The notes under the pieces were generated by a model. The model was given only the letters and a program-made list of their open reading frames with translations, searched no databases and was not told the origin of the DNA. This document shows, piece by piece, positions 49,634 to 63,237 of a stretch of DNA of 64,000 nucleotides (within the stretch, counting starts at the first letter, position 1; each line of letters opens with the position of its first letter). Source of the DNA: Rotaria sordida. Lineage: Eukaryota; Rotifera; Eurotatoria; Philodinida; Philodinidae. The DNA lies in contig CAJNOL010001003.1 of assembly GCA_905250125.1 (NCBI GenBank), forward strand, positions 9,690 to 73,689. Reading direction: 5' to 3'. A program made the translations under genes and the position numbers.

Positions 49634-51028
49634 TATCGGTCAGTTTGAATAAATATTTGTTTGATCCCAATAATAATATAAAAGTTTATTCTCAATATCT
49701 ATAGATCTATATATAATAAATGTTGATTAATTTGAAGAGTAGAAAAAAATCTATTCGATAAATAAAAAAGGTATCGTTCGATTAGTGATTATATATATGA
49801 ATAAATATATATTCAATATATCATAACGGTTGATTAATAGTCAATATTAACTGATATAATCAATAAAAACTAAATCATGCATAAAATCGAATGATTTTTT
49901 TTTCGAAAAGACCATTTTAAAATAAATTAACTGAAGAAAATAAATAATAAAATAAATATCATTCGATAAGTTCAATTTATCGTAATTTAAACATATTTAT
50001 TGATAAATCATTCAATGAAAATAAATCTTTTGCTTTTTTTAAATACTCTTTACATAAAAGATTTCTTTTAGTTTTATTTTTTTATTGATGTTTTTTTCCT
50101 TAAATATGTTTATTTTATTTTAGTTGGATTTTATTTTTAAAAAAACGTGTGAAAATAAATCTAAGATAATATATAGGTAAATAGGGACACGTCAATCAAT
50201 GATCGAACTGATTGTATTTTCATCGTTCGAATGTGTTGTCTTTCGATAGTTTCAACCGTTTTGCTGAATGTTTTAGGTTAGATAAGGTTATTCATGAAGT
50301 TTTCCAAATGAGACTATTTTTATCTAATAGTTTCTCGATAAATAGATTTGTCAGAATTCTAATCGTCAAAAAAATAAAAATTTAATATGTAAAATGTGTT
50401 CTTGTTGAAGAAAAATAGATTATTTTAAGGTGAATATTGTCAGGCCTTATTCATGAGGAGAATATCTAACATTGAGCAAAATTTAATATAAATATATGAT
50501 TGTTGAATTATTTAATGAATATATTGTCATAAGTTAAAAATTTCTTGATAGAATTCTAATATGAACTATCGAAGAAGAAGACATAGAGAGAAAGTGTCTT
50601 GTTCGATTGTATTTATTTGATACTAGATCATTTATCAGTTAAATATGATGCCGTTCATAAATTTATCTTGTGAGAGATTCCCTTGTTAATTAAAGGAGAA
50701 AAAATAAAAATGAAAATATATAATCGATTGTTCTGATTGAGAAAAGTTCAAGATAAATAGATATAATTGATCGTATTCGTATGGTTTTATGTTATTTTTA
50801 TTATTGTATAGGCTTGATTTATTGCGTGTTGATTTATGAAAGATTTTTGTTTTTTGAGTTATTCACTTAATGGAACATATTTGTGAGTACGAAAAGAAAT
50901 TGACAGTGGAAGAAATGTATTGATAATCTGTTCAATTAGATTTGACAGATCTGTTAATACAAAATAAAAAAAGATTCAAATGATAAATGAATTAATATTA
51001 AAAAAAAAAATAATTGTTTTCATTAAAA
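49634..51028. other. Intergenic
   Basis: About 1.4 kb of AT-rich DNA between two minus-strand genes. No frame or repeat is worth naming. Confidence 0.5.
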
Positions 51029-52382
51029 TTATACATCAAGAGTTTGTCGATGAGAAGATTTTGATGTTATAAATGATCGTTTTTGTATTTGATGTTGATT
51101 AGATGATAAAAGATGTTTATTAGATAATGTTGATAAATGTCTATTAGAATTATTTCTAACAGTTTCTTGCAATGTTTGTAAAAGTAATGGTGGAGAATAA
51201 TTAGTTAAATATCGATATTCCGAATAAAATTGTTGACTTTTTCTTGTTGAAAGAAATGTTAATGCATTAGATTTTAAATTTGGTTTTATTGTTGATGCTT
51301 TTTTCATATATGAATATTTTGATGATGTATCAAATTTTTCAAATGAACTTTCTTTAAATACAGGATTAGCTGATTTTGGAGCAGGAGTTTCACTTAATAA
51401 TAGACGATCATATTTATTTGATTGATATTTTCGAGAAAAATCTTTTAAATTTTTGAAATAAAATGGTGTTTCACCTGCATTTTGACTAAGTGATGATGAT
51501 AAACGGTCAAAATATTCATCATCAGATATAATAGATGAATTTAATTCATTCGAACTTTTATTTGTCATTTGTATTTGTTGATTATTAACCATTTTTAATA
51601 AATCATCATCACTGAAATTTTCTTCATTTTTTATAAAACGTCTTAGAGCTAATGCTGATAAACGTTGCTGTATTAAATTGGCTGGTAAACGTTCTGGTGA
51701 TAAATTGGCTCGTGTTTTTATTTCAATACAATCTGAACATAATTGTGGTCCAAGTAATGCACATGTTTCACGATCAATAGGATTTGTTGTTGATGAATAA
51801 GCTCTATGACATCGTGGATCAACAGGTGTACTTGGTGGACGAACGATTAAATCAGGTTTTATAGAAGTAATTGTACCTGATGATGTTCGACGTTCAGATA
51901 AATTATCTTTATCATCTTTTTGAATAGTTGTTGTTACTGATTGATAACTATTCGAAGTAAATTCATTAAATGAAGGAGATATTTTATTTATAGTTGATGT
52001 AGATTTTAATGATGTTGCTGAAGGTATATGTGTTGAAGTTGAATAACGATTATTAGGAGATTTCTATAGAAATTTTCAAATTATTTTAATATTAAATATT
52101 AAGATTAAAATAAACCTGTTTAATTGATTCAGTTTCAAATGATTTAGTTGGTGATTTAAGAAAAATTCTTGGAATATGTTGACCTTGTGTTGCTGTACTT
52201 CCACGTACAACTCGTATTGTATCATTTGAATTTGTTTTATTTAAATTAATATCATTATCAAAATAATTATTTATATAATGATTACGATTCGCAGCTGATG
52301 CTCGTAATCTTTGTAAATACCATCTTGCATTAACTTTACCTGATTTAGTTCTACCTCGTGGAACATCAGACTGCACCATCAA
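51029..52382 (-). CDS. Unknown 433-residue basic, Ser-rich protein
   Basis: Two minus-strand exons, 52382-52116 and 52063-51029, join in phase 0 across a 52-base GT-AG intron to give 433 residues. I do not recognise the family. The N-terminus VPRGRTKSGKVNARWYLQRL is compact and basic and looks like the most conserved part. A second ordered-looking block near the middle has CALLGPQLCSDC and SPERLPANLIQQRLSALALR. The remainder is Ser/Asn-rich and probably disordered, with basic C-terminal runs. There is no signal peptide or membrane segment, so a nuclear, cytoskeletal or ciliary role is possible but unproven. The frame is open over the whole length with a clean splice, which argues for a real gene. 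ATG 52382 is followed at once by a second Met; either could start. Confidence 0.72.
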
Positions 52383-55300
52383 TTATTCTTTTTTTATTTT
52401 TACAAGTATTTTTTTACAAACTAAACGATCGTTTTTCTTTTTCTTTTTCTTTTATTTGTTCTTCTTCTTCTTCTGTTTTTCACTTCAACAGTTATTCTTA
52501 TTCGTTCAGTGTTCGTTTAACTAATGATTACATTCTATAAAACATATTGTGAAGCTAAAAAAAGAAAAAGAAAAAAAGAAAAAGAAAGAAAGAAATGAAG
52601 AGCAGAACACAATTGGAAAGAAAAGCAAATGAAATTGAAGTGCAATATATACAAGTGAAATATGTTTTAACAAGAATAATGTCATTCTTTTTTCTTTTTT
52701 TAACCAATATTTTAATAGAAGGTATTTAACGAATAAAATAAATCTCATTTTTTTTCTTTCTTCAATAAGATGAATACATAAGTAAAAATAAAAGAAATTA
52801 TTTCTAATATTAACTTTATTCAAAAGAACTTTTCTATAAGGTTGAACAAGATATTATTCTTCAAAATGATAATTATTTTAATTAAAATTTGAAATTTTTC
52901 TATTCTTTTTAAATAATTTTTGAAAAATTTATCGAAAATATTTTTTATTTAAAGTTGATTTAAAAACCTCTATAGAAATAATTGATTTCAAATTGAACAT
53001 ATAAATAATCGATATTTAATTATTCATTCAAGCAGAATCAATTTGTATTAAAAAAACAAAGTTTATTCAACTGTTATCGAGTTTGAAATAAAATTAATTT
53101 CTATGATAAATTGTTTATATTGTTGACTTGATAAAAATAAATAAATAAATAAATAAATCTAATATATATTGATGAATTAATTCAAATGAAAAAGAATTTT
53201 TTAAATTCGAACAAAAATTTTTCTCTTTAATCAAAACAAAAACTTCAATAGATAAATTGAAATGTTGAAATTTGAATTTAATATTTGTCTAATGACCTTG
53301 ATTTGTTTATTGAATAAATTCTCTTTTTTCTTTGTTTTTAAATAAAAAAAAAAATGTCGATTAACAATTGAAAAAACAAACTTGAAAATCGATTGTTTTA
53401 AAAAAAAACTGATATATTTATATTCATGTTTAAACATTTCAAACATGACATTTGAAATATTTTTCAAATAAATTTAACCTTGAATTTATCATTTCAATTA
53501 TTTAACATAAATATATAAAATATTAAATCAATGAAAATTTTAAAAAACAAATTAATTAATTATATTAAGAGAATAAAAATAAAAATTCTTTTTAATCTTT
53601 TTAGTTTTTCAATAAAAGTTAATCATTTTTATTTGTTTGTTAAATATAGATAAAATGATCATTTTTTCACATTTTTAATTCCTTTTTACAAAAAGAAAAA
53701 TAAGTTTTTAGAAATAAAAAAAAACTCAATTAAATAAATTCTATTAATTATTTATTTAAACAAATCAATTTAATATTTTATCGGAAGAAATTCTTAAACT
53801 CGTTTAAATCTTTTCATATATTTATTAAATCTTTGACAAAAAAAAAATCCAATTATTTTAATTAATTTATCGAATAAATAATATATTCAAAGAAATCATT
53901 TTATACAAATCTTAATTAATATTTAACTTGAAATGAGAGATTTTTTTATAAAAAAGACAAACAAACAAAAAATATTGATTTGTTTGTTTTATGATTCTAT
54001 TTTAGGAGCTAAAGTTTCGTAAATTTTAATTAAATAAAATATTATATTAAAATAAATATCAATCAGAGTGTTGATATTGTCTTTTATAAAATTCAATAGA
54101 ATAACAATCATTAAGAAAATAATGCAACAACTTTCCACTGAATATTAACCGTCGTAGTTAAATTTAAGAAAGATTTCTCTCATCGTAGATAATATACATT
54201 TCATTCTTTCAATCTTGATTTATTGATTAACTCATTGCACAAACACAAACATTGTTATTCAACTTTTCTCTCAGTTTAACAAGTTAAGAAATGTAAAACA
54301 AGAAAAATGTTTAGAGATAAGAGAAAATAAAAGAATTAATTCATATTTAATATATTCTTTCAATAGTATGTTAATATAATATTAATTATAGAAATATTCT
54401 ATTTTAGTCGAATTTAAATAAAACAATTCATTTATCTAATTAATAAATATAATAGAATTAATTATTATTTATTTAAAGAGTAAACAGCATGGACAACGCA
54501 TCACGAAATTTCACTTATTGACCTTGTCACATCTATATATCATCAATAATCTACGGAAACTCTTATTATAGATAGAGACTATTTAGATCTATTCATAGAA
54601 TATATTTCATTGATTTATCTTTAGTCAGACCAGAGTTATTTTACTAAAAAAAAACGCAGCGACGTACAGTTAGATGTTCAATATGAATATAACTCAGTTT
54701 AACCCAAACTTTTCGAATATGAGTTTATTTGTTAATAAGCATAACTGCATCGAATAAAAAAAAGTTCAAATTCTATAGGTGAGAGAATTTTCTCTTTTTT
54801 TAACGTTTTAATGCGTAATGTTTAACAACTTAATATTCGAAATAGTCAGAATTAAAATCCATCTTTTGTCTAATCAATTAATAGTACAAAGAGTGTTTTA
54901 TCCTTCTATTATGTCACTTTTTCTATCACAACGAAATCACATAAGAACTTCACTCTAGTTTTCATAGAAAAAATCCTATGGAACGGAATGAAAAACTAAA
55001 GATTTTTTATGAAATTACTCAATAAATATTTATTAAAAGATTTCGTCAGAGGAAAAATGGTGTTTATATCATTCGTCTGATGAATGTCTCAGAGCTTGAA
55101 CATGTTTGATAATCTATGTAGAGTCTAGATTTCAATTGTAGAAAAAGTTTTGTTTGATTGGTCATTTAAAAGTATCTTCATGCGAAAATGATCGATGGTT
55201 GGGCATGACATTAACTTAATTATAATGAATATATTGATTTCTATAGGATATATTTATCTATAATAATGATAAATTACCTCAACAACAAACCGAAATGGAC

Positions 55301-58300
55301 AAACAAGAAAAATATCCATTATTATTTAAATAAATAGGTTTTATATTTGAGTTCGAGAAAATAAATAAAGATTTAAAATATTTATCAAATAGAATAAATG
55401 AGAAAGGTCAATTAAGATAAATTTCTTTTAAATATTCATTTAAATAAATATATAATTAAGATTTTTTTTCGAATTTTTCTTTCGTCAATTAAATAAAATT
55501 TTATTATGATAAATCTCTAGATTTAGTTTATATTGATTATAGAATATATTACCTTTTTTCTCTTAATCATCAATATTTAATTATCTATTTTTGACATATT
55601 TTATAATTATTTTATTAATAAATAAATCATTGAATTTATTTTTTAACATATATATTCAAGTTTTTTTATTAAAAAATAAAATCAATCTCCGCAAGTGTTA
55701 CATTTCTCACTATTTAAATATTATTTTATTAAATAAAACTATTTATCAATATGATCGAAAAAAAAATGGTTAAATCGGTACTCATCGAGACATTCCCATC
55801 AACACGATAACTATCTATAAAATAGAGAGAGAGAGAGAGAGATTACTTCAATAAATCAGTTTCTATTAAGATCCTATTAATAAATAAAACGAAAGACTAT
55901 TACCGGAAAAAAACCGACTAGTTTTTTTGTTGTTATGAATTTATTATTAGATAAACATCGGAATTTCTCTTATTAAATGATATTTAAATTAATTAATATT
56001 CTTCTGAAAAATATTTATTGGTCCTTTTCTTTTTTTTTTAATAAAATAAAAAAAGTAAATAAAAGATAAAAAGTGCTTTAAATATCCTCAGTTATATTTG
56101 AATGCATTCTAATAAATGCATCTGTTTCATTTTTATTCAAAGTGAGCTGGGTTAAAGATAACATCATTGGATAAAAGCACCTTTTTTTATTATTATTATA
56201 CAAATATTTTATTGAGAAAATTATTTCATATCATAGAATATTTTATTTTAAATTTAAAAAAAAGTCGAAAATTCTATTCTGTTTAATGAAATAAAATAAT
56301 ATTGATTGAATAGATATTCGATATAGGAATTTCAATTGTTAATAAATAAGATAAAAGAATAGTTATCTAGTCACAGTTACATACAACTAACTGCAAATAT
56401 CTTCATTTTAACAATATTTTCATTTTATTCTCAGTAAACAATCGGTTTTATTCTATTCGAATAAATAAATCGATAGGAAAATTTAAAAAAAAAACATTTT
56501 TATCGTTTGAGACGGTTTAAAAGAATTTTATAGGCGTTGGATTATCTTTCATTTATTGTTTGTTGCACTAAAAAAAAATTTGTTTCTCTTGAATAAATCT
56601 TTCTTTATAATCGAAAGACATTAAAAATGGCTAAAGCAAACAAGAATTTATCTTATTTAAATCGATCTAGTTTGCTTATGTGTTTGACCTAAAAAAAATA
56701 TCTTATTTCGATCAGACGAATGCAACAAAACGAATCTCCAATAAACAAACAAACAAACAATTATTTGAAATTCTACCTTAACGTAGAGGATAAGAGGTCG
56801 CTTTATTTAAATAAATATATTGAGAATATTTATTCAAAATAAAATTATTAAAATAATATTCATTTTAGTATTTTATTTTAAATTGTTTATTTTATAAATT
56901 TTTTATAAAATAAATTCGAATTTGATCAAGATTTTATTTCGGTGTCTTTATCAATTTATAAATAAAACAATAAAATATTCATTTTATTTAAAGAATTTCT
57001 ATAAAATATTTTTTAATCTACAAGTTCAATGTTGATTGCAAATGAAAAGTTAACTTTCAAATTTCCAATTTCAACTTCTTCCATCGAAGAAAATAGCATC
57101 ATTACACTTATCTTTTTTATGACATTTTTATTGAATCAACTTGAATTTTTTCATTTAAAATCAAAATTTGTTAACTCAATTTAACTTTAACTTATTTTAT
57201 ATTGAAAACTGTTGTTATCACAGTCGAAAAGATCCTCTCATTTCTAAGTTACATATATTCTTTTTGCCCGATTAAACTAATAGAAAGAAACGTCAAGTGA
57301 AAACTCTCTTGTAAACTTAACTTGTTTTATAAGATAATTGAACATCAAAGTAACGATGTATCTTATTTATTAATGAATTTTGACCAGAAATTTTTTCGTT
57401 TTTTTTGCTTCCGGAAGCCCTAGTTTTTGTTTACATTACTCCTATTCATTCGTTATTTTTCATAGTCGTATTTCGTTTCTCTTGAAATAAGTGTGTCAAA
57501 TCAATGCATAATAATCCATAATCATTGATATCTTCAATAGAAATTTTAATGTGCACAAAAAATACAAAAAAAAAAGGTGTACTATTTTAAACATTGACAA
57601 ATCTATTCTAGCTATTCGAATTTTGACGAACACTTTCTTATATTCTACATGTTTCTAAGTCTAGTTGCTAGTTTCGTTCAGCGACTTTTCCATTGGTAAG
57701 AAATTGTCGGAAAGGAATCTGATGCCAGTTGTTCTCAATTGGTAAAGTCTGTAATGAGAACGGGGAGGAAGGAGCTGCAAAAATTCGACTTAAAACTTTC
57801 ACTGAACATTTTTTTTTGAAAATATATGTAAGTTTCAGAAAATAATTTTTAGTTAAAATAATAAATTTCAGTGTCTTTTCATATTTATATTTGTTAATAA
57901 AAAGGTAAATTGAATTATAATATTTGTGCATGTTGAACTTTGTCCAAAATCGAATGTTTCTTTTTTTCGATTTATTCATTTGTTGAATTTAATTACAAAA
58001 AATAAAAAAAATAAACATCGAATTCGATTGATTTCTAAAGATAAATAAAGATTTATTTTAGAAAATCGTTTACAGATTTGAACATTTCTTTTTGTTTGAT
58101 TTTATTTAATTCGAATTAAAAGTGAAAAAATTCTTTTTATTTTACTCTATTTGATGAAAACCTAATCAATATCAATAGAAATAACAAAATTATATCAAAT
58201 AAATAAAATCGATATTTAACATATTAATTCAATTTTAGAAAAAAAAATAAATGAACAATCAATAAAATATATTCGATTATTCATTTGTTGACTTTTTTAA

Positions 58301-58570
58301 AAATTAAATTAAATTCGAATTCTATTAAATAGATTTAAAAAACAATTCCAACGATGTTTTTCTTCCTCGAAAATGATTCTTTTAGATGAAATTTCAATGT
58401 TCTTTTGTTTTAATAAGAGAAATCATAAATAACTTTAATAAAACTATTCCCAAAGAAATTTCTATTAAAAAGGAAATTATTTCAAATTGATTTATTTATT
58501 TTGAGATTGTTTTGAAGTTTTTTCTTGTTTTTTTTTTAGAATAAATCGACAAAATTATTTAATGAATTGC
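52383..58570. other. Long gene-poor interval
   Basis: About 6.2 kb. CT-rich tracts (52386-52480) lie just upstream of the 433-residue protein gene and are probably in its 5' region. A (GA)n run lies near 55824-55841. A less AT-rich patch at about 57660-57810 could be an old insertion, but I cannot identify it. Otherwise AT-rich with no supportable gene. Confidence 0.5.
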
Positions 58571-58579
58571 ATATCATTC

Positions 58580-58680
58580 GTTGACAAGATAGTTTGTCGA
58601 CAGATATATTGCCAACAGATATTTTGTCGATGTCCTTTTGTTGAAGGTTCTTTTGTCGACACCTGATTTAGTCGACAATG
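58580..58680. repeat. TTTGTCGAC-type repeat at the MULE left end
   Basis: About six irregular copies of a ~17-base unit containing TTTGTCGAC. The inverted motif (TCGACAAAAAAATGTCGAC) appears near 60738-60756, on the far side of the transposase relic, so these are probably the element's terminal or subterminal inverted repeats. Confidence 0.65.
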
Positions 58681-58940
58681 CATTTTTTTATCTATATTAT
58701 GAACTCCTACATTTTAACAATAAAACAGAGGTTATGATCCAATTTTACTTCGACTAATAAATCAAAATGTATTTCCTTTCGAAATGCAATAAAAACGAGA
58801 TCAATCAATGAAACTTTCTTCGTTCTAAGATTGGTACATTCAGTCATTACATTAATTTCTTTTCATGTCTAACATATATGTATGCTAGTTAATTGAGTGT
58901 CTAAACATATTTACAATTTATTCGTTCACATCTTCTTAAT

Positions 58941-60555
58941 CATGGAAACTGGCCCAATTATTCTCGAGTTTAGCGTGACGATGAAAGGCAAGTAAGTGGT
59001 TCTCTACGGTGGATACATCTACATATTGAATAAAGATCATGGTAAAGTGAAATACTGGCGATCTCAGAATTGTTTTTGCTCCGCTTTTGTTCAAACTGAT
59101 GGGAATGACAGCTATAAAGCGCATTCGAGCACTCATGATGGTCATCTGGTATTGCCTGAGCGAGTTGAACTTCTTGCATTCAAGAAAAAGGTTAAAGAAC
59201 GGATAATCAAGGAGACTACACTAATGCCTCATATCTACGAAAAAGAGCTCGCAGAGATAAAACTCAGTCAAACTGTCTTGACGACTGCATCCTACGCTAA
59301 ACACGTTCGTAAGTATCTACTTTCAGAAACTCTTTATCCACTTTAAATTTAATCGAACCTCTGGAGCTATCTCTACATCATCTTCGTCATAAAACAACAC
59401 CATCTCTCCCCACTTCGAGGGACTTCGATATTCTGATCAACTACAGGCAAACTCTCGACGACAAAGAATTTCTTTTCAAGGATACACTTATCCGTGGCAA
59501 GAGAGAATTAATATTCGTCAATAAACGACAATTGGTCACGCTGTTCGAATCGATGGCATATTCTCAGTCTGTTCTCCTTTCTTCGATCAAGTCTTTACTA
59601 TTTATGGAGTGCATCATGAACATGATGAGTTCTCACTTATCTTGCAAGTATGAGAATTTGAAGTGTTGTCTTTTTCAAATTATACTATGTGTGACTGCTC
59701 TTCTTTCTAGTCGTTCGTCTGCCTGCTATAAACATCCGTTCCAACTTCTCGATCAACAAGCCATAGATCTTCAAATGACATTCGAATCTAAGTCGATTAT
59801 GACTGACTTCGAAGGTGAATTAATTAAATCTGTAAAATATCACGTAGGTTCCTTTCTTTCTGGTCTCAACGTCTACTTGCGATTTTCTCTGAAATTCTTT
59901 TAGTTCTCTATGTCTCGACATATTGGATGCTTCTTTCATTATACTCCAAGTATCTATCGAAAAATCTAGAATCTCGAACTGTCAACTGCCTACGAGAATG
60001 ATGAAGAAGTTCGTTCTGTGTGTCAACAATTGATGACACTTACTCTTCTGCCTCGCGACAAAGTGGAGCCTGCTTTCCAATATTTTGCCGACAATCATTC
60101 GCAATCGATCAATGATCTGTTCGATTACTTTGAAGATTTCTGGATGGAAACTGTTCCAATAGACTTGTAGAATGTGTTCGATCTTAAAATACGAACAAAC
60201 AACAATGTAGAGGGTAAGATTCTTTTTCTTTCTTTTTCGCTTACGATATTTGAATATGGTTCACTCAGGATGGCGCAATAGATTTGTTCATCCCATCGAC
60301 AAGAAACATCCGAATATATGGCATTTCATCTGTATATTTCAAAAGAAAGAAGTTCGCTTCAATCAATATGTTCAACATATGAAAACGGGCAAGAAGAAGT
60401 TGTATGAAAAATGAACATGTTGCGTCCAATAGCGTCTCGAAATCTTTGCAGATCGATTCAAAACGAAAGAGATCAACCTTGCTGAATATATCCAGGACCT
60501 GTCGCTTTTGATCGCAAAGAAAAAGATGATATTGAATGAAAACAGAACAAATTAA
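58941..60555 (+). pseudogene. Dead FLYWCH / MULE-type transposase gene with introns
   Basis: The relic starts at ATG 58941 with a FLYWCH zinc-finger region (VTMKGK, GGYIYILNK, KYWRSQNCFCSAFVQ, closing HDGH), then a MULE transposase. Motifs seen are DKEFLFKDTLIRGKRELIF, DGIFSVCSPFFDQVFTIYG (first catalytic Asp), MTDFEGELIKSV (catalytic Glu), GCFFHYTPSIYRK and NNNVEGWRNRFVHPIDKKHP. Likely introns are about 59308-59350 (uncertain acceptor), 59650-59713, 59845-59902 and 60214-60268. Lesions: TAA near 58992, a frameshift just before DGIFS near 59555, TAG at 59967 and 60168 (the latter at a Trp position), and TGA at 60412. The remaining reading frame is well preserved, so death is fairly recent. 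The coding part is less AT-rich than its surroundings. Confidence 0.86.
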
Positions 60556-60781
60556 TCCTTCTTCGTACTGGAGTTTTGTTTGTTTCTTCTCACTATCTAT
60601 CTCTGTTAGTTAACTTTGTAAATGTGTTCTATATCTACAATTAGACTATTTGTTATTTTCTCTTGTAACTGCTTGGTCAAATAAAAAGAATATAGGCTAA
60701 TGCTTTTGAACATTGGTACTTCACGAATATTTTTCGACAAAAAAATGTCGACGAGAATGATATTATTACCTATTTAATCAC

Positions 60782-61415
60782 AGGGTGTCGTAAAAGTTCG
60801 TTAGGAAAGTAAATTCGTATAACTTTCTTATTTGTCAAAACAAACCAACCAATTTTATGTCATATGGTAGACATCATCGTGAAGTTGTTTTTGATACGAA
60901 TAAACTTTGCAAATAATGTTAAAAGTGAACACTTTTGACTGAAATTTGGAAAATACATTTTTTCGAATTTCACTGAAAAAAAACGATGTTTAGGTGGTTG
61001 TTTTGATTGTTTCATTTTTTGCGATATTCTGAATTTTGCAGTTTTTACTACCGTTTTATAAGAATTTTTTCCAGATACCTTCATAAAGAGAAGTCTAGTA
61101 TTAAAACTCGCTGATATATCACAACATGTTAATAGAACGGTAGTAGAAACTGCAAAACTCAGAATATCGCAAAAATTGAAACAATCAAAAAAACCACGGG
61201 AACCTCGTTTTTTTCAGTGAAATTCGAAAAAATGTATTTTCCAAATCTCAGTCAAAAGTGTTCACTTTTAACTTTACTTGCAAAGTTTATCCATAGCAAA
61301 AAGAAACTTCGCGATGATATGTACCATATGACATAAAAATTGGTTAATTTGTTTTGACAGATAAGAACGCTAGAAGAATTTACTTTCCTAACGGACTTTT
61401 GGGACAGTCTGTATA
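60782..61415. mobile_element. Mariner-like hairpin MITE
   Basis: A 0.63 kb palindromic element. The left end ACAGGGTGTCGTAAAAGTTC (60781) pairs with the right end GGACTTTTGGGACAGTCTGT (ending about 61413). Arms of about 270 bases match throughout, including CGTTAGGAAAGTAAATT and its complement, and AAAAGTGAACACTTTTGACT with its complement. The loop is about 80 bases near 61050-61130. The terminal sequence resembles Tc1/mariner ends of the CAGGGTGTCCCAAAAGT type. A TA at the right limit fits, but the left TA is not clean. No intact coding sequence; a 74-residue minus frame inside is part of the arm. Confidence 0.85.
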
Positions 61416-62101
61416 TTAAATGTTCACCTATGAAATAAACACTCTTAAAAAAATAATTAAACGATTTTTATTTAAATTCTTGATATTGAAACAATGTTAA
61501 TCGACGAATAAACAAAATTTTTATATTCAATATGAAATGTTTTTAATATTTCTCTTAACGAGTTGTGCAGAAAAATCTTTAAAAGAAATGATTTTTATCT
61601 AAATAAAATCATTTTTTGAATGTTGAACAAAAAAAAACTTTAAAAATAAAAACAATGTTAAAATATTTCAAATTGGTTAAATAAATGCTAATTTAGTTCA
61701 ATTACTCAAATTGTTTCATATTTAATTAAAATAAACTAATCGTTCTAATAAATTTATTTAAATAAATAATCAAATGTCGAATGTTTAACTTAAATCTTTA
61801 AGATAGTTAAATATTGATTATCAATATAATAAAATTGCATTGGATTTTTTAAATATAATATCAACATTTATTAAAAGCGATTTTTAAATAAATATGTTAA
61901 ATCTATTCAAGGTAAACACATTCATACCGGATAATAATATATCCTTTCATCAAAATAAACATAGATTTTATTAAGAAATTTTCAAAAAGATTTTTGTTTT
62001 CAATGAAAATATTCGAAAATTGATTAAATAAATAATTAGGAAAACAAGTTGAACACATTTAAATAACATTCGAACAAGGGGGAAACAGCAGAGACTTCAG
62101 C

Positions 62102-62300
62102 CGTGAATTATCATGAAGTCTTGAAAGTCTTTCGAAGTCTTCTGAAGTCTCTTGAAGTCTTATGAGGTCTCACAAAGTCTCTGAAGTCTCATAAAGTTTT
62201 ATGAAGTCTCATGAAGTCTCATGAAGTCTAATAAAGTCTCATAAAGTCTTATGAAGTCTCATGAAGTCTTTTGAAGTTTCATGAATTCTTCTGGAAGTTT
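62102..62300. repeat. GAAGTCT minisatellite, left array
   Basis: About 19 copies of a ~10-base unit (ATGAAGTCTC and variants), directly inside the left end of the 1.5 kb element. Confidence 0.93.
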
Positions 62301-62309
62301 TGGAATACA

Positions 62310-62630
62310 TTTATCCCAGGACAAACAGTCAGACACTAAGATCGGACAAGATTCTGTGTCTGATCATCTATGATCTTGTACAATTCATACCAAATCGTAC
62401 AAAAAAATCTTAGCCTCTGAAATCTTACATCAATTCTTACTGTAAGACTCATGACAGATTTTGTTGTCTTGCCAAATCTTACTGTAAGATTTTAGAAAAT
62501 CTTATGCGACGGTAGGATCTGATAGAAATCTTGCAGTAAGAATTGATATAAGATTTCAGAGACTACGATTTTTTGTACGATTTCATATATTCGTACAAGA
62601 TCTGCTGTCAGATTTTTCGACCTGGGTAGT
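62310..62630. mobile_element. Hairpin nested inside the 1.5 kb element
   Basis: A palindrome of about 320 bases. ATCTTGTACAATTCATACCA, then CAATTCTTACTGTAAGA on the left arm pair with complements at 62585-62605 and 62530-62550. The outer limits carry CCCAGGAC and CGACCTGGG. It may be an independent MITE inserted into the larger element, or part of it. Confidence 0.75.
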
Positions 62631-63237
62631 GCATGAAAATTCATAAGAAACCAATGAAATTGTCTTGTTTTCGATGGTCTTATTTTAGCAGAAAGGGGAA
62701 CTTTTTATTTTTTTTTTCAATGTGCTGGAAAAAAAACTCAAGTTTGGTGGATCTTAGAAAACATGATAGTTAATAACTGAATGCTTTTTGAATGAAATGA
62801 TTTATTTTTATAAGAAATGTTCCATCTATTGAATGTCAGTCTTATGAAGAATTTTATTCCTTTTTGTTTGTTTCTATCACTCGTGATAATCTATCAGTCG
62901 ATAAACGGCTAGCTTTGTCGGTCAATAAGCAACCAGCCGTTTGCTTGTGTATAGATTTAGTCTTGTTATTTATTTGCACCTGAAAATAGGAGTTTTTCAA
63001 TGCTGGATTAATCGAATCAACTATACGCGTACCAGTAAAGTTTATTGTCTTAGTTTTAATTTCATCAACGCTTTGTGTCATTGCCACATCTTTATTCTAG
63101 ATATGGATATACTGCGAGAAACAATTCTCAGAAACAAGAAACACTTTTGTAATCTCTATATGATAAGTTTTGTTTTTTGCATGTTATAGAAGTTTCATGT
63201 AATTTCTATAAGGTTTTCTGATACTCATAGAATTTGC

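Noticed and set aside
57668-57979. 103-residue minus-strand frame ending in a less AT-rich patch
   Set aside because: Only the last ~45 residues look unusual, no motif was recognised, and the remainder is typical AT-rich noise.
60860-61084. 74-residue Lys-rich minus-strand frame
   Set aside because: Lies wholly within an arm of the mariner-like hairpin; part of the repeat.
62854-63087. 77-residue minus-strand frame inside the 1.5 kb element
   Set aside because: Possibly a captured exon or transposase scrap, but no motif supports it and it overlaps an equally long plus-strand frame.
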